The notes: generated by a model from the letters alone, not told the origin. Positions 49,306-58,429 are shown, counted from the stretch's first letter. The stretch is DNA of 64,000 nt from Prolixibacter sp. SD074 (GCF_009617895.1 NZ_BLAW01000001.1:3897001-3961000), one strand, 5' to 3'. Translations and numbers: made by a program.

Positions 49306-49649
49306 CAGTACACCGGTTTTAAACCTGCATTATATAATAGGCCGGAAGTCCGAAAGAGTGAGTACCCGGTAGTAATGAGTACGATATCATTCTGACTGGC
49401 TAGTTTTATCATATCCGAGGTGATTTTTTTATTCCTGACAAACAGGATAAATTCGATATCCGCCATTTCGGCTGTGCGGATGGTCTGGGGATTTGTGAGA
49501 CCGGTCATCAACAGCAATTTTTCGATGTTAATGGTCAAAACATCACTCATTAAATCCGAGCTGAAGCCATACTTGACGGTTCGCCTGAGTTTCTCTTCTC
49601 CGCAGATGACTCTGCCGTTAACTATCTCAACGATATGGGCAAGCTCCAT
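49305..49649 (-). CDS. DRTGG-domain protein (second copy)
   Basis: 114 aa. It begins MELAHIVEIVNGRVICGEEKL and includes YGFSSDLMSDVL, the family-typical part. It is the first gene of the long hydrogenase operon. It shares the domain with the 47062 gene but is clearly diverged from it. The upstream region carries an FNR-like palindrome. Confidence 0.82.
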   Translation of the reverse strand: MELAHIVEIVNGRVICGEEKLRRTVKYGFSSDLMSDVLTINIEKLLLMTGLTNPQTIRTAEMADIEFILFVRNKKITSDMIKLASQNDIVLITTGYSLFRTSGLLYNAGLKPVY

Positions 49650-49741
49650 AGTTGGCTTTTAAGGTTTGGTTTTCCTGCGGTAAAAATAGGAAAGAGGAAT
49701 TCGTTAATACATGATTTTGATAAACTTTTACATGCTAATAC

Positions 49742-49757
49742 ACTGATTTTAATCAGT
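49742..49757. promoter_or_regulatory. FNR/CRP-type palindrome upstream of the hydrogenase operon
   Basis: ACTGATTTTAATCAGT is a perfect inverted repeat with core TGAT-N4-ATCA, the spacing of FNR/CRP-family sites (TTGATnnnnATCAA). It lies 93 bp before the first operon gene, in the only sizeable gap (203 bp) upstream. It would fit oxygen- or redox-responsive control of the island; the regulator itself is not in the window. Confidence 0.45.
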
Positions 49758-49813
49758 TCTAAACAAGGGGGTGGGTGCAGGAAAAATGAATCGAAGGAAG
49801 GTAAAGGAGGGGG

Positions 49814-49840
49814 AATAAAAAACCCGGCGTGTGCCGGGTT
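49814..49840 (-). terminator. intrinsic terminator after the DHOD-like gene
   Basis: AACCCGGC-gtgt-GCCGGGTT is a perfect 8-bp stem; on the minus strand a T-run (ttttttatt) follows. Confidence 0.88.
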
Positions 49841-49852
49841 AAAATTGGTGGA

Positions 49853-50866
49853 TTAAATCATTGGATATTTTTTTATTATCTCAGTCGAATTCATGAGAAT
49901 GTCGACATATTGAGCCCGCTTATAAGCGTATGGTTCCTTCAGGTTTTTCATGGCCAGCTTTCCACGGAACTCATCTACGGTTTTATAGCCTTTTTCGTCC
50001 ATCCATTGTTCGAGGGTATCAAGCATTTTGGTTACGTATCCGGCTTTGTTCCGGAATATGGTACTAACCACCTGTACCGTTGTGGCACCTGCCAATAACA
50101 TTTTAATAAGGTCTTTTCCATCGGAAATCCCGCGGCTGGCACAAATATCGCCTTTAATTTGTCCGTAGAGCAGGCCGGCGAAACGTAGGGTAACCTGATA
50201 ATCTTTTTCGTGGGTCAGATCGAAGGGGTAATAGAACTCTTCGGTCTCAATATTAATTTCCGGCTGGAAGAAACGGTTGAAAAGAACCACGGCATCGGTT
50301 TTGGCTTTATCCAACTGCTGCACAAAGTTTAATGGATTGCTGTAGAACGAGGAAATCTTCACGCTAACCGGAATTTTCACCGCTTTTTTAACCTTTCTCA
50401 GGATGGACAACTGGTGTTCTTCAATGCTTGCACCGGTCTTCTCTAACTCAACCGGAACACTGTAAAAGTTTAGTTCCACACCAGCGACACCTGTTTCTTC
50501 CAGTTGTTTGGCATATTCTATCCACGTCGAATCGTAAATGGCGTTTAGGCTGGCAAAAACAGGGACATCAATGGCATCTACTGTTTTCTTTAACTGGTAA
50601 AGGTGTTCTTTGGCGCCTGCATGTTTGATGTTCGGAAAAATATCGACCATTTCGGCATTCCTTTCATCATATTCCCCGAGCATGTCATCCAACTGGGCTT
50701 CTTCGAGATGAATCTGTTCTTCGAAGAGTGAGCGGTAAACAATGGCGCCGACTCCGGCCCGTTCAATTTTTTTTACCGTTTCGAGCTTATCAACAATGCT
50801 GCTGGCTCCAAGAATGATGGGGTTTTTCAGTTGCACCCCCATGTACGTTGTTTTGAGATCCGCCAT
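49853..50866 (-). CDS. dihydroorotate dehydrogenase-like flavoprotein
   Basis: 337 aa. TIM-barrel protein of the DHOD-like family: N-terminal YMGVQLKNPIILGASS, central GVELNFYSVP, VSVKISSFYSNP and the FMN-phosphate-binding end GGATTVQVVS-like (LLAGATTVQVVSTIF). The catalytic base position and the orotate-binding Asn pattern are not those of a standard PyrD, so it is probably not the pyrimidine enzyme. Such genes are often near redox operons; the substrate is unknown. Monocistronic with its own terminator. Confidence 0.83.
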   Translation of the reverse strand: MADLKTTYMGVQLKNPIILGASSIVDKLETVKKIERAGVGAIVYRSLFEEQIHLEEAQLDDMLGEYDERNAEMVDIFPNIKHAGAKEHLYQLKKTVDAIDVPVFASLNAIYDSTWIEYAKQLEETGVAGVELNFYSVPVELEKTGASIEEHQLSILRKVKKAVKIPVSVKISSFYSNPLNFVQQLDKAKTDAVVLFNRFFQPEINIETEEFYYPFDLTHEKDYQVTLRFAGLLYGQIKGDICASRGISDGKDLIKMLLAGATTVQVVSTIFRNKAGYVTKMLDTLEQWMDEKGYKTVDEFRGKLAMKNLKEPYAYKRAQYVDILMNSTEIIKKYPMI

Positions 50867-51021
50867 GTTTTATTTAATTTAGTATTATTTATATGTAACA
50901 AGTTAAATCTTCAATTCGTTCAACGCGGGTTGGTTGGCACCGTTGTTTTTTAGTCGTTTTTAATAAATGATTGATGGGGTTCATTTCTCCTTAGAAAGTT
51001 ATAGAATAATTGCATTTTAAC

Positions 51022-51053
51022 AAAAAAAGAGGTGACCATTTCGGCCACCTCCT
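51022..51053 (-). terminator. terminator after the pyrophosphatase gene
   Basis: gaggtggcc and ggtcacctc pair with one mismatch; the minus strand continues with tttttttgtt, 22 bp past the stop. Confidence 0.8.
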
Positions 51054-51075
51054 TTTAACTATCTTCTAAATTGGA

Positions 51076-53354
51076 TTAGAATATGTGATAAGCAACTGTA
51101 ACACCAGCCATGACAATGGACGCCATCGTCATCAATTTTATCAGAATATTCAATGACGGACCGGAAGTATCCTTGAACGGATCACCAACCGTATCGCCAA
51201 CAACTCCGGCTTTATGGGCATCACTGCCTTTTCCGCCATAGTTACCTTTTTCGATGTACTTTTTCGCGTTATCCCAAGCACCACCTGCATTATTCAACAT
51301 ACTGGCCAATGTAAAACCGGTAGTCAGTCCACCGGCTAAAAGACCGATAACTCCGGCTACTCCAAATATGAGTCCAACAGCTACGGGTACAAAAATAGCC
51401 AGTAGTGAGGGCAGAATCATCTCTCGTTGTGCTCCTTTTGTCGAGATTTCAACGCAGCGGGCATAATCCGGCTTTCCTGTTCCTTCCATAATACCCGGAA
51501 TTTCGCGGAATTGACGACGTACTTCGTCGACCATAGCTCCGGCAGAACGACCAACGGCCTTCATGGTCATAGCGCTGAAAACAAATGCCATCATGGCTCC
51601 AATGAACAATCCACCTAAAAGAAGAGGATTGAACAGCGTTAGACTATAAGCATCCACAAAATCCTGGATATTGGCTGTGGCTATTGCAACAGCTTTTTTC
51701 CCGGCAGTAACAACGGGAGCGTGATCGTTATAAAACAATACGTTACCAACTTCTTTGAAACCATCACCGGCCAGTTTTCCCAGCCATAGTTTGATTTCTT
51801 CCATATAGGCTACTAATAGGGCCAATGCTGTCAGTGCAGCTGAACCAATGGCGAAGCCTTTACCGGTAGCGGCAGTTGTATTTCCAAGCATATCCAGTGC
51901 ATCGGTCCGTTGCCGGACTTCAGGAGCCAGTTTCGCCATTTCGGCGTTTCCACCAGCGTTATCGGCAATGGGGCCAAACGCATCAGTGGCAAGGGTGATT
52001 CCCAGGGTTGAGAGCATACCCACTGCAGCAAACCCGATACCGTAAACACCGGTGGCAAAGTCATGGAATCCACCGCTAAAACCGTAGGCTGCAATAATCC
52101 CCAGCACAATGGTTAACACTGGAATCCATGTGGAAAACATCCCGACAGCCATTCCTTCGATGATGGTAGTTGCTGGTCCCTGCAGACCTTGTTTCGCAAT
52201 ACCTTTGGTTGGTTTATACTCGTCGGATGTGAAGTATTCGGTTCCCTGGCCAATAATAACACCAGCCAACAGGCCGGCTACGACCGAGCCGAAAACTCCC
52301 CAACTTATCCAGTCAAATTGAGCCATTAACGCCAGTACGACAAGAATCATAGCAGAGCTACCTCCTGTTCCCAGCAGTAAAGCATTTAGAAGGTTCTTTT
52401 GTGTCGCTGATTCTTTTGCTCTTACCAGGAAGATTCCGGCTACGGAGAGAATAATTCCCACTGCAGCAACAATCATCGGGGCAATAACAGCTTTGGTCTG
52501 GTCAGCTCCGGTCAGGCCGGGGAGGGCAGCGCCCAGTGCAGCTGTTGCCAGAATGGAGCCGCAATACGATTCGTACAGGTCAGCTCCCATACCGGCAACA
52601 TCACCTACATTATCACCCACGTTATCAGCAATGGTAGCCGGGTTGCGAGGATCGTCTTCCGGAATGCCGGCTTCCACTTTACCAACCAGGTCAGCGCCCA
52701 CGTCGGCTGCCTTGGTGAAAATACCTCCCCCACACGGGCAAACAATGCCTGGGTTGAAGCCCCCATGCCAAAGGTCAGCATGGTAGCAGTAATTTCAATT
52801 AGTTTTTCATGTTCACTGGTTCCTGCTTGGACAAATGTCAGGCCTATCCAGGAAACGCCTTCCTGCATGTGTGCAGTAGTGTAAACCAAATTATCGAGGA
52901 TAAAGTACCAGATAGAAATGTCGAGGAGGCCAAAACCGACTACGACAAGGCCCATCACAGCTCCGCTACGGAAGGCGATTTTTAATCCCTTATTCAGCGA
53001 CTCAGAAACTCCGTGGGCTGTCCGGGCAGAGGCATAAGTTGCCGTCCGCATTCCCAGAAAACCGGACAGTCCGGAGAAAAATCCTCCTGTCAGGAAAGCT
53101 ACCGGGACGAACGGGTTTTGAACCCCAAGGTAAGCAAGTATCCCAAGCAGGATCACCAGCACAATGAAAACCTTAGCTACCACCGTGTATTGTCGGGCGA
53201 GATAAGCCATGGCCCCTTCACGCACATGTTGGGCAATTTCAATCATTTTAGGAGTCCCTTCCGGGTTGGACATCATGTTCTTAAAGAATATCCAGGCAAA
53301 TAAAAGGGCAAATAGAGAGGCGGCTGGAATCAGCCAGAAAACGGAATGAATCAT
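51076..53354 (-). pseudogene. hppA: membrane-bound pyrophosphatase (ion pump), frameshifted
   Basis: It couples pyrophosphate hydrolysis to H+ or Na+ export. The N-terminal part (53354 down to about 52730) and the rest (to 51076) are in different frames. The break is a run of five C at 52727-52731: with six, the junction reads FARVGGGIFTKAADVGADL and the whole gene gives a normal protein of about 759 residues with some 16 membrane helices. Catalytic motifs: DVGADLVGKVEAGIPEDD and DNVGDNVGDVAG; the later GNTTAATGKGFAIGSAA has Ala where K+-independent enzymes have Lys, so a K+-dependent type, possibly Na+-pumping. The indel may be a real mutation or a homopolymer error. Confidence 0.93.
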
Positions 53355-53756
53355 AACAGACGCTTTATTTATTATTGGTTTGATCAGGGCAAAATCTCCC
53401 TGTATTGATTTTTTGATTATTTGAAACGAAATGGCAGGTTAGGCCAATAAATTCTTTCCAGTTTCGGAATAAAAATAGGTATTATGAAGAAATAAGGATG
53501 TTTTATAATTATGTTGTGGAGCAGATTTATCGATTTCGTTTACGGTAACGGATACTTTTTACTGTTTTACAGCAGGTTTTGGAATTGACCGATTAACCGA
53601 AAAATCTTTGTGTTGGAAAACGGCCTTTCCCCGCCATCTTCCCGGCAGGTAAACCGATTCGCACCCAACTTTTAAATATGGATTTGTCAATTTGAAGATG
53701 AATCAGCGCTTGGATTTACCCCTCCTCCCGATGTACGTCGCGGATAGGGGTAAATA

Positions 53757-53819
53757 ACTTAAGCTGTACTTACAATCTGATAGTCCTGAAAATGCTCTTT
53801 GGACTTTTCGGACACCCTC
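53757..53819 (-). repeat. solo copy of a MITE-like end
   Basis: Read on the minus strand this starts GAGGGTGTCCGAAAAGTCC and matches the left end of the 58069-58282 element over about 60 bases with few differences, including CAAAGAGCATTTTC and ACTATCA.ATTGTAA.TACAG. No opposite end was found nearby, so it is a fragment. It lies right behind the outer-membrane protein gene. Confidence 0.7.
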
Positions 53820-53864
53820 AACATTTGTGTGGATGATATTATCTCTGCAATAGCAAAGATGGGA

Positions 53865-54359
53865 TTAAAAACAGTAACGAACCGAAAGTGCCAGATCGAG
53901 GTTGAGGTTGTCTCCTTGCGGATTGATGAATCCCAGTTGAGGACGGGTATCGATGGCCACCTGCAGCGGAATTTCAAAGTTGTATTCAATTCCGGCTGTT
54001 CCGGCAATAGTCAGGAATAACCCGCTGTCGCCGTAGTCGGTATAATTAGTCCGGTAACTCCATGAACCAATTCCGGCACCTGCACCGGCATACCAATTGA
54101 AACCGCCATCGATGTGCCAAACCCATTGGTGAACACCGGTAAGAGCCCAGCTATTCCAGCTGTTTCCGGAACGAACGCCCAGATCCGCTTCCAATCGGGT
54201 CATTGGGGTGAGGGTGTATTGGTAACTGATTTCGGTTCCAAAGTTTGCGTTATTGCCTAAGCGTAAGCCCAATGCATGTTGGTGATTAATCTGTGCATTG
54301 GCAAAGCCGAATGTGCCGGCGATAAGCAAAATCGATAAGAAAATTTTCTTCATGGCCAT
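53865..54359 (-). CDS. small outer-membrane beta-barrel protein
   Basis: 164 aa; the second Met (54353) is an equally good start. Signal peptide KKIFLSILLIAGTFGFANAQ. The mature part has alternating strands rich in aromatic residues and Gly (WYAGAGAGIGSWSYR) and ends LSVRYCF with a terminal Phe, the usual signal for BAM insertion. Function unknown; such 8-strand barrels are common in Bacteroidota. Confidence 0.8.
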   Translation of the reverse strand: MAMKKIFLSILLIAGTFGFANAQINHQHALGLRLGNNANFGTEISYQYTLTPMTRLEADLGVRSGNSWNSWALTGVHQWVWHIDGGFNWYAGAGAGIGSWSYRTNYTDYGDSGLFLTIAGTAGIEYNFEIPLQVAIDTRPQLGFINPQGDNLNLDLALSVRYCF

Positions 54360-54474
54360 GATTTTTTCGGCAGCAAAATTAAGGCATTTTTGGAAACAAG
54401 AAACAGAGAAGACAACTCATCCCGGTTGCGAGGCCTGAAAAAACTTGCGATATTCGGGTTGAAATTTAATTTGT

Positions 54475-54951
54475 ATGAAGAAGCAGATCCTATTTGTTTG
54501 TTTGGGAAATATTTGCCGGTCACCCAGTGCCGAGGCAGTGATGAATGCTTACATTGAAAAGGGAAATCTGGAAAATGAAATCGCTTGCGATTCGGCGGGC
54601 ATTATGGGTTACCACGAAGGCGAACCGGCTGACCAACGAATGCAATCGCATGCTATCAGACGTGGCTACAATCTGGCCAGCATTTCGCGACCAGTGAATC
54701 CGGACGTAGATTTTGATCGATTCGATATGATTATCGGTATGGATGATCAGAATATCCGCGATCTGCAATCGTTGGCGCGAAATGAATCCGATCGAAAGAA
54801 AATATACAAAATGACCGACTTCCTTGAGGAGTTTGGCTACACATCGGTCCCCGATCCGTATTACGGCGGGGAAGAAGGATTTGAATTGGTTTTGGATCTG
54901 CTTGAAGATGCTTGCAATGGTTTACTAAAGCACATTCAGTATGGGAAGTGA
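54475..54951 (+). CDS. low-molecular-weight protein-tyrosine phosphatase
   Basis: 158 aa. The P-loop FVCLGNICRSPSAE near residue 8 carries the nucleophilic Cys and Arg, and the general acid Asp is in VPDPYYGG near residue 129. A complete LMW-PTP. It overlaps the fructosamine-kinase-like gene by 11 bp, so the two are coupled. Confidence 0.92.
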   Translation: MKKQILFVCLGNICRSPSAEAVMNAYIEKGNLENEIACDSAGIMGYHEGEPADQRMQSHAIRRGYNLASISRPVNPDVDFDRFDMIIGMDDQNIRDLQSLARNESDRKKIYKMTDFLEEFGYTSVPDPYYGGEEGFELVLDLLEDACNGLLKHIQYGK

Positions 54952-55807
54952 ACAGGATATAATTACACGAATTGAAGCCTGTACCGGCGAAAAAATTATT
55001 CGGACACAATCCATCGGCGGAGGGTGCATTGCCAATGCCCGGCGGATTACTACCGGGGCTGGCCGTTCATTTTTCATGAAGTCTGGTTTCCATAATTCCA
55101 TGTTTCGAAACGAAGCTAACGGTTTAAAAGAGCTGGCTAAAGCAAATGCCATTCGTGTTCCTAAAGTTTTGTTACAAGAAGATGATTTTCTTTTGCTGGA
55201 ATTTATCCCGCAAGGTGGAAGAAAAAGAAATTTCTTCGAGGATTTTGGCCGGCGATTTGCCCGGATGCACCGTTACCAGGCTGAACAGTTTGGTTTTTAT
55301 GAAGACAATTTCATTGGAGCTACGCCCCAAGTAAATATCCCGGTAGGAGATGAGGCAACCAATTGGACTTCATTTTATATGAATAAGCGCTTGCTGTTTC
55401 AATTTCAGTTAGCTGAACGTAACGGCTATGCTGATGAAAAACTACGCTCCGGTTTCCGCAAGCTGGAAGAAAAGATTGAAGATATCCTAGAGGGAAGTGA
55501 AGAACCTCCAACCTTGTTACACGGCGATTTATGGAGTGGAAACTACATGAGCGATGAAAATGGTGAGCCGGTTATCATTGATCCGGCGGTGTATTATGGT
55601 CACCGTGAAGCTGATTTGGCCATGACAAAACTGTTTGGCGGTTTTTCATCTGAGTTTTATTCGGCTTACCGCGAAGAAAATCCATTGCCTGATGGCTATG
55701 AATACCGCGAGAATATTTACCTGCTCTATCACGTGATGAACCATCTAAACCTTTTTGGAAGCAGTTACTATGGTCAAGCAGTTCGGTTGCTCCGGAGTTA
55801 TTTATAA
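54941..55807 (+). CDS. fructosamine kinase family protein
   Basis: 288 aa. Kinase-like fold with the catalytic loop LLHGDLWSGNYM near residue 193 and metal-binding IIDPAVYYGHREADLAMT. Members phosphorylate ketosamines so that glycated proteins can be repaired; in bacteria such genes often stand next to an LMW-PTP gene, as here, where the phosphatase may act on related sugar adducts. Full length. Confidence 0.9.
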   Translation: MGSEQDIITRIEACTGEKIIRTQSIGGGCIANARRITTGAGRSFFMKSGFHNSMFRNEANGLKELAKANAIRVPKVLLQEDDFLLLEFIPQGGRKRNFFEDFGRRFARMHRYQAEQFGFYEDNFIGATPQVNIPVGDEATNWTSFYMNKRLLFQFQLAERNGYADEKLRSGFRKLEEKIEDILEGSEEPPTLLHGDLWSGNYMSDENGEPVIIDPAVYYGHREADLAMTKLFGGFSSEFYSAYREENPLPDGYEYRENIYLLYHVMNHLNLFGSSYYGQAVRLLRSYL

Positions 55808-55930
55808 AAACTTGGCTTCATTGGGTTCATGAAATTATGATGAATCATTTTCCTGGTAATAATTGTTTCTTTGGCTGATAAGAATTTTAGGCATAGTTTT
55901 GCACCTCTTTTAACAATTGATACCTGATTC

Positions 55931-56848
55931 ATGCGGACCAAACTCAGCAGTACGATTTTCCTGGCCATTTTAGCTTGCCTGTTATGGGCATCGGCTTTTG
56001 TCGGAATCAAAATTGGCTTACCCTATACGACGCCCCTTCAGTTTGCCGGAATCCGGTTCTTCATCTCCGGCTTGATTATTCTACCGTTTTGCTCCCAACG
56101 GAGGGATTATTTCCGCATTATTCTGAAAAACTGGAAGGTGGTATTCATTATAACGCTGCTGCAGACCTTTGTGCATTACTCTCTGTTTTACACCGGAATT
56201 TCAATGGTTCCGGGAGCACTTGGCGCTATCGTAGTAGGTTCGGGGCCTGTGTTTGTCGCCGTTGTGGCTCATTTTACTATGCCCGATGACAAAATGAGTT
56301 TGAAAAAGGCAGGCGTTATTCTGCTGGGATTGACCGGTGTGGTTTTGGTTAGCCTGGAAAAGGGCAGCCTTTCCGGAGAAGGGAAGCTGATACTGGTCGG
56401 CATTGCGTTATTGGTACTGACCAATATTAATTCCGGTTTTACCAATATTATTGTAGCCAAGGATAAAGACAAAGTGCCGCCGCTGGTGCTCAGTTCGGCC
56501 AGTATGATTGTAGGCGGTGTAATGCTTTTCCTGTTTTCCATTCCCATTGAAGGGCTTCATTTTTCGGCCAAGCCTTTCGAATATTATGCCGCGTTGGCAT
56601 GGCTCAGTTTTCTTTCGGCCGCTGCTTTCTCCATCTGGTTTACACTTTTAAAACGTCCGGGTGTAAAAGTTTCGGATCTAAACATGTGGAAATTCATTAT
56701 CCCGGTTTTTGGAGCCATTTTCGCCTGGATTTTACTGCCTGATGAGCATCCCGATGTTCTTTCCATTGCCGGAATGATTATCACGGGCAGTTCCCTTTTA
56801 CTTCTCAATTATCTGAACCGAAAAAAAAATCATTCGGTAAAAATTTGA
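55931..56848 (+). CDS. EamA/DMT-family transporter
   Basis: 305 aa with ten hydrophobic segments in two EamA repeats (LACLLWASAFVGIKIGLPY at the start; GSSLLLLNYLNRKK at the end). Drug/metabolite-type exporter of unknown substrate. The stop overlaps the open frame of the truncated TetR fragment, so the gene stands directly at a rearrangement point. Confidence 0.88.
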   Translation: MRTKLSSTIFLAILACLLWASAFVGIKIGLPYTTPLQFAGIRFFISGLIILPFCSQRRDYFRIILKNWKVVFIITLLQTFVHYSLFYTGISMVPGALGAIVVGSGPVFVAVVAHFTMPDDKMSLKKAGVILLGLTGVVLVSLEKGSLSGEGKLILVGIALLVLTNINSGFTNIIVAKDKDKVPPLVLSSASMIVGGVMLFLFSIPIEGLHFSAKPFEYYAALAWLSFLSAAAFSIWFTLLKRPGVKVSDLNMWKFIIPVFGAIFAWILLPDEHPDVLSIAGMIITGSSLLLLNYLNRKKNHSVKI

Positions 56849-57249
56849 TTTTTAAGGAAGAAGGCCCTCTGCTGGATAAGATTGATCGTATTGTTGACCG
56901 GTATGTTACCGTAATTGGCGGCAATCCGTTTTTGCCTCAGTTCTTAATTGGCGAAATTAATCGCGATCCGGAGAAATTTGTAAGAATTCTCCAGAATAGT
57001 GGAATCGACCCAAATTTTTTGCAAAGAGTAATCGACAAAGAAGTCGAAGCCGGAAATATCAATCCGATTCAAGCCGCAGATTTGATTCCCAACCTGATTG
57101 GGATGATTATCATGCCTTTTGCTGCACGGCCGTTGTTTCAGACAATTTTTTTTCAGGGTGACAGGGAGAAATATGATGAATATCTGAATAAAAGGCGCAA
57201 GATGGTCAGTGCTTTCATCAAACAGGCGCTAACCAGGAATCCAGCGTAA
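56849..57249 (+). pseudogene. TetR-family regulator, C-terminal fragment
   Basis: The open stretch (from a TTG at 56845) encodes the ligand-binding C-terminal part of a TetR regulator (FKEEGPLLDKIDRIVDRYV, then NPFLPQFLIGEINRDPEKFV). The N-terminal helix-turn-helix is absent; the sequence upstream is the end of the EamA gene. It can no longer bind DNA in the usual way. Relatives of this sequence are normally the first gene of HlyD/ABC-2 efflux operons. Confidence 0.8.
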
Positions 57250-57597
57250 GCAACCGGCCAAACTCTAACGGTCACCGTCTTTTTACTTGGCGTGATGGGA
57301 CTGGGATTATTGATATCGGTGGTTTCTGATACACAACAACAGGTATTTTTTGTAAGTTACTTCTTCCTGCTCGTCTTTATTCTGATGAGCGGCCTGTTCA
57401 CGCCGGTGGGAAGTATGCCGAAATGGGCTCAGTGGCTCGATCACCTGAATCCGTTGTATTACATGATGAAAGTTATCCGTAATGTGGTACTGAAAGGCTC
57501 CGGGTTCTTTGACCTGAAATATGAATTCCTTTCCATGTTAGGATACGGCGTCGTCATGTTCTCCCTGGCGGTGATGCGTTACCGGAAAACAGCATAA
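57250..57597 (+). pseudogene. ABC-2 type transporter permease, C-terminal fragment
   Basis: Directly after, and in frame with, the TetR fragment's stop, the sequence encodes the last about 115 residues of an ABC-2 permease: GLGLLISVVSDTQQQ, FILMSGLFTPVGSMPKW and LDHLNPLYYMMKVIRNVVLKG, all typical of the final membrane helices. The rest of the permease and the ATPase and HlyD genes are missing, so a deletion has joined the two ends of an efflux operon. Confidence 0.8.
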
Positions 57598-57780
57598 AAG
57601 TTAACACCTTCATATGTTTCGGACTCCCTTCGTCGCCATAAAGCCTGAAGGGTTGATATGGTTCCAACCCCGGGTTAGATTGTCCATGCCAACCGTAGGC
57701 GCACATTTCGCCAATCAACAAAGAACGTCCGTTGTAGCGCTTCCAGGGATGACATCCTTAAGGCCACTGATGAAGTTTTT

Positions 57781-58005
57781 GTGGGCGATGCCATTAACAA
57801 GTGCTAAAATCTCCACTTTTTGCCAGCAAAGCAATTAGTAAATGCTTAAACGCCCTCTTTATTGCCAGCGGAGCAATTAGTAAATGCTTAAACCTTCACT
57901 TTTTGGCTAGAGAAGCAATTAACAAATGCCTAAACCTTCACTTTTTAACCAGCGAAGCAATTAACAAATGCTTAAGCCTTCACTTTTCTTCAGCGAAGCC
58001 ATTCG
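57781..58005 (+). repeat. 42-bp tandem repeat, about five units
   Basis: Degenerate units of about 42 bases (consensus around gaagcaattaacaaatgcttaaaccttcacttttt.gccagc) start near 57782, 57822, 57863, 57906, 57948 and 57990. Because 42 is 14 codons, the plus-strand frame reads a 14-residue repeat around KCLNLHFLxxEAIN. There is no plausible start or protein context, so it is recorded as DNA repeat, not gene. The units drift by up to a third, so it is not freshly expanded. Confidence 0.75.
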
Positions 58006-58068
58006 ACAACTTGAAAACCCTCCTTTCGGTTCGGCAAGCTGTGGGACGACTCCCAAGGCGTGGTTTAA

Positions 58069-58282
58069 GAGGGTGTCCGAAAATTCCAAAGAGCATTTTC
58101 AAAACTATCAAATTGTAAATACAGTTTAATTTGTTCACCCCGACCCCGAATTCTCGAGGACTAAAGGGGGACTTTAAGCCGCCCCTTTAGTGGAGTCCCG
58201 ATGTCCATCCGAGGGGTAAAACAGAAGGCCGGTTACCGTTTGTAAGTTTCAAATTTTGCAGTGATACTTTTCGGACACCCTC
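58069..58282. mobile_element. MITE-like element, 214 bp
   Basis: It is bounded by 15-bp inverted ends: GAGGGTGTCCGAAAA at 58069 and its reverse complement ending at 58282. It is non-coding; the centre holds a hairpin (CTAAAGGGG at 58161 with CCCCTTTAG at 58182). No clear target duplication is seen. A related end lies at 53757-53819 in opposite orientation. Confidence 0.6.
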
Positions 58283-58421
58283 ATTTTTGTATATAATAAT
58301 TCAAAATGATAACTATTATGAACGTTTTATTTGGTTTTAGCAATAAAATGGCACGAAAATGGATGTACATAAAGTTCGAAGGAATGATTTTAAATCTTTT
58401 TATAAATCTGCTTTGAATAAC

Positions 58422-58429
58422 TATTTTTG
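58422..58429 (+). promoter_or_regulatory. possible -7 promoter box of the DUF3078 gene
   Basis: TATTTTTG matches TAnnTTTG, 27 bp before the ATG at 58457. A -33 TTTG at good spacing is not clear. Confidence 0.35.

Noticed and set aside
57614-57838. 74-residue open frame before the tandem repeat
   Set aside because: No family resemblance and no start context; it lies in a degraded stretch between gene remnants and the repeat.
57781-58005. Direct repeats that could be taken for a CRISPR array
   Set aside because: Repeat units are contiguous (42-bp period) without unique spacers of constant length, drift strongly, and no cas genes are near.
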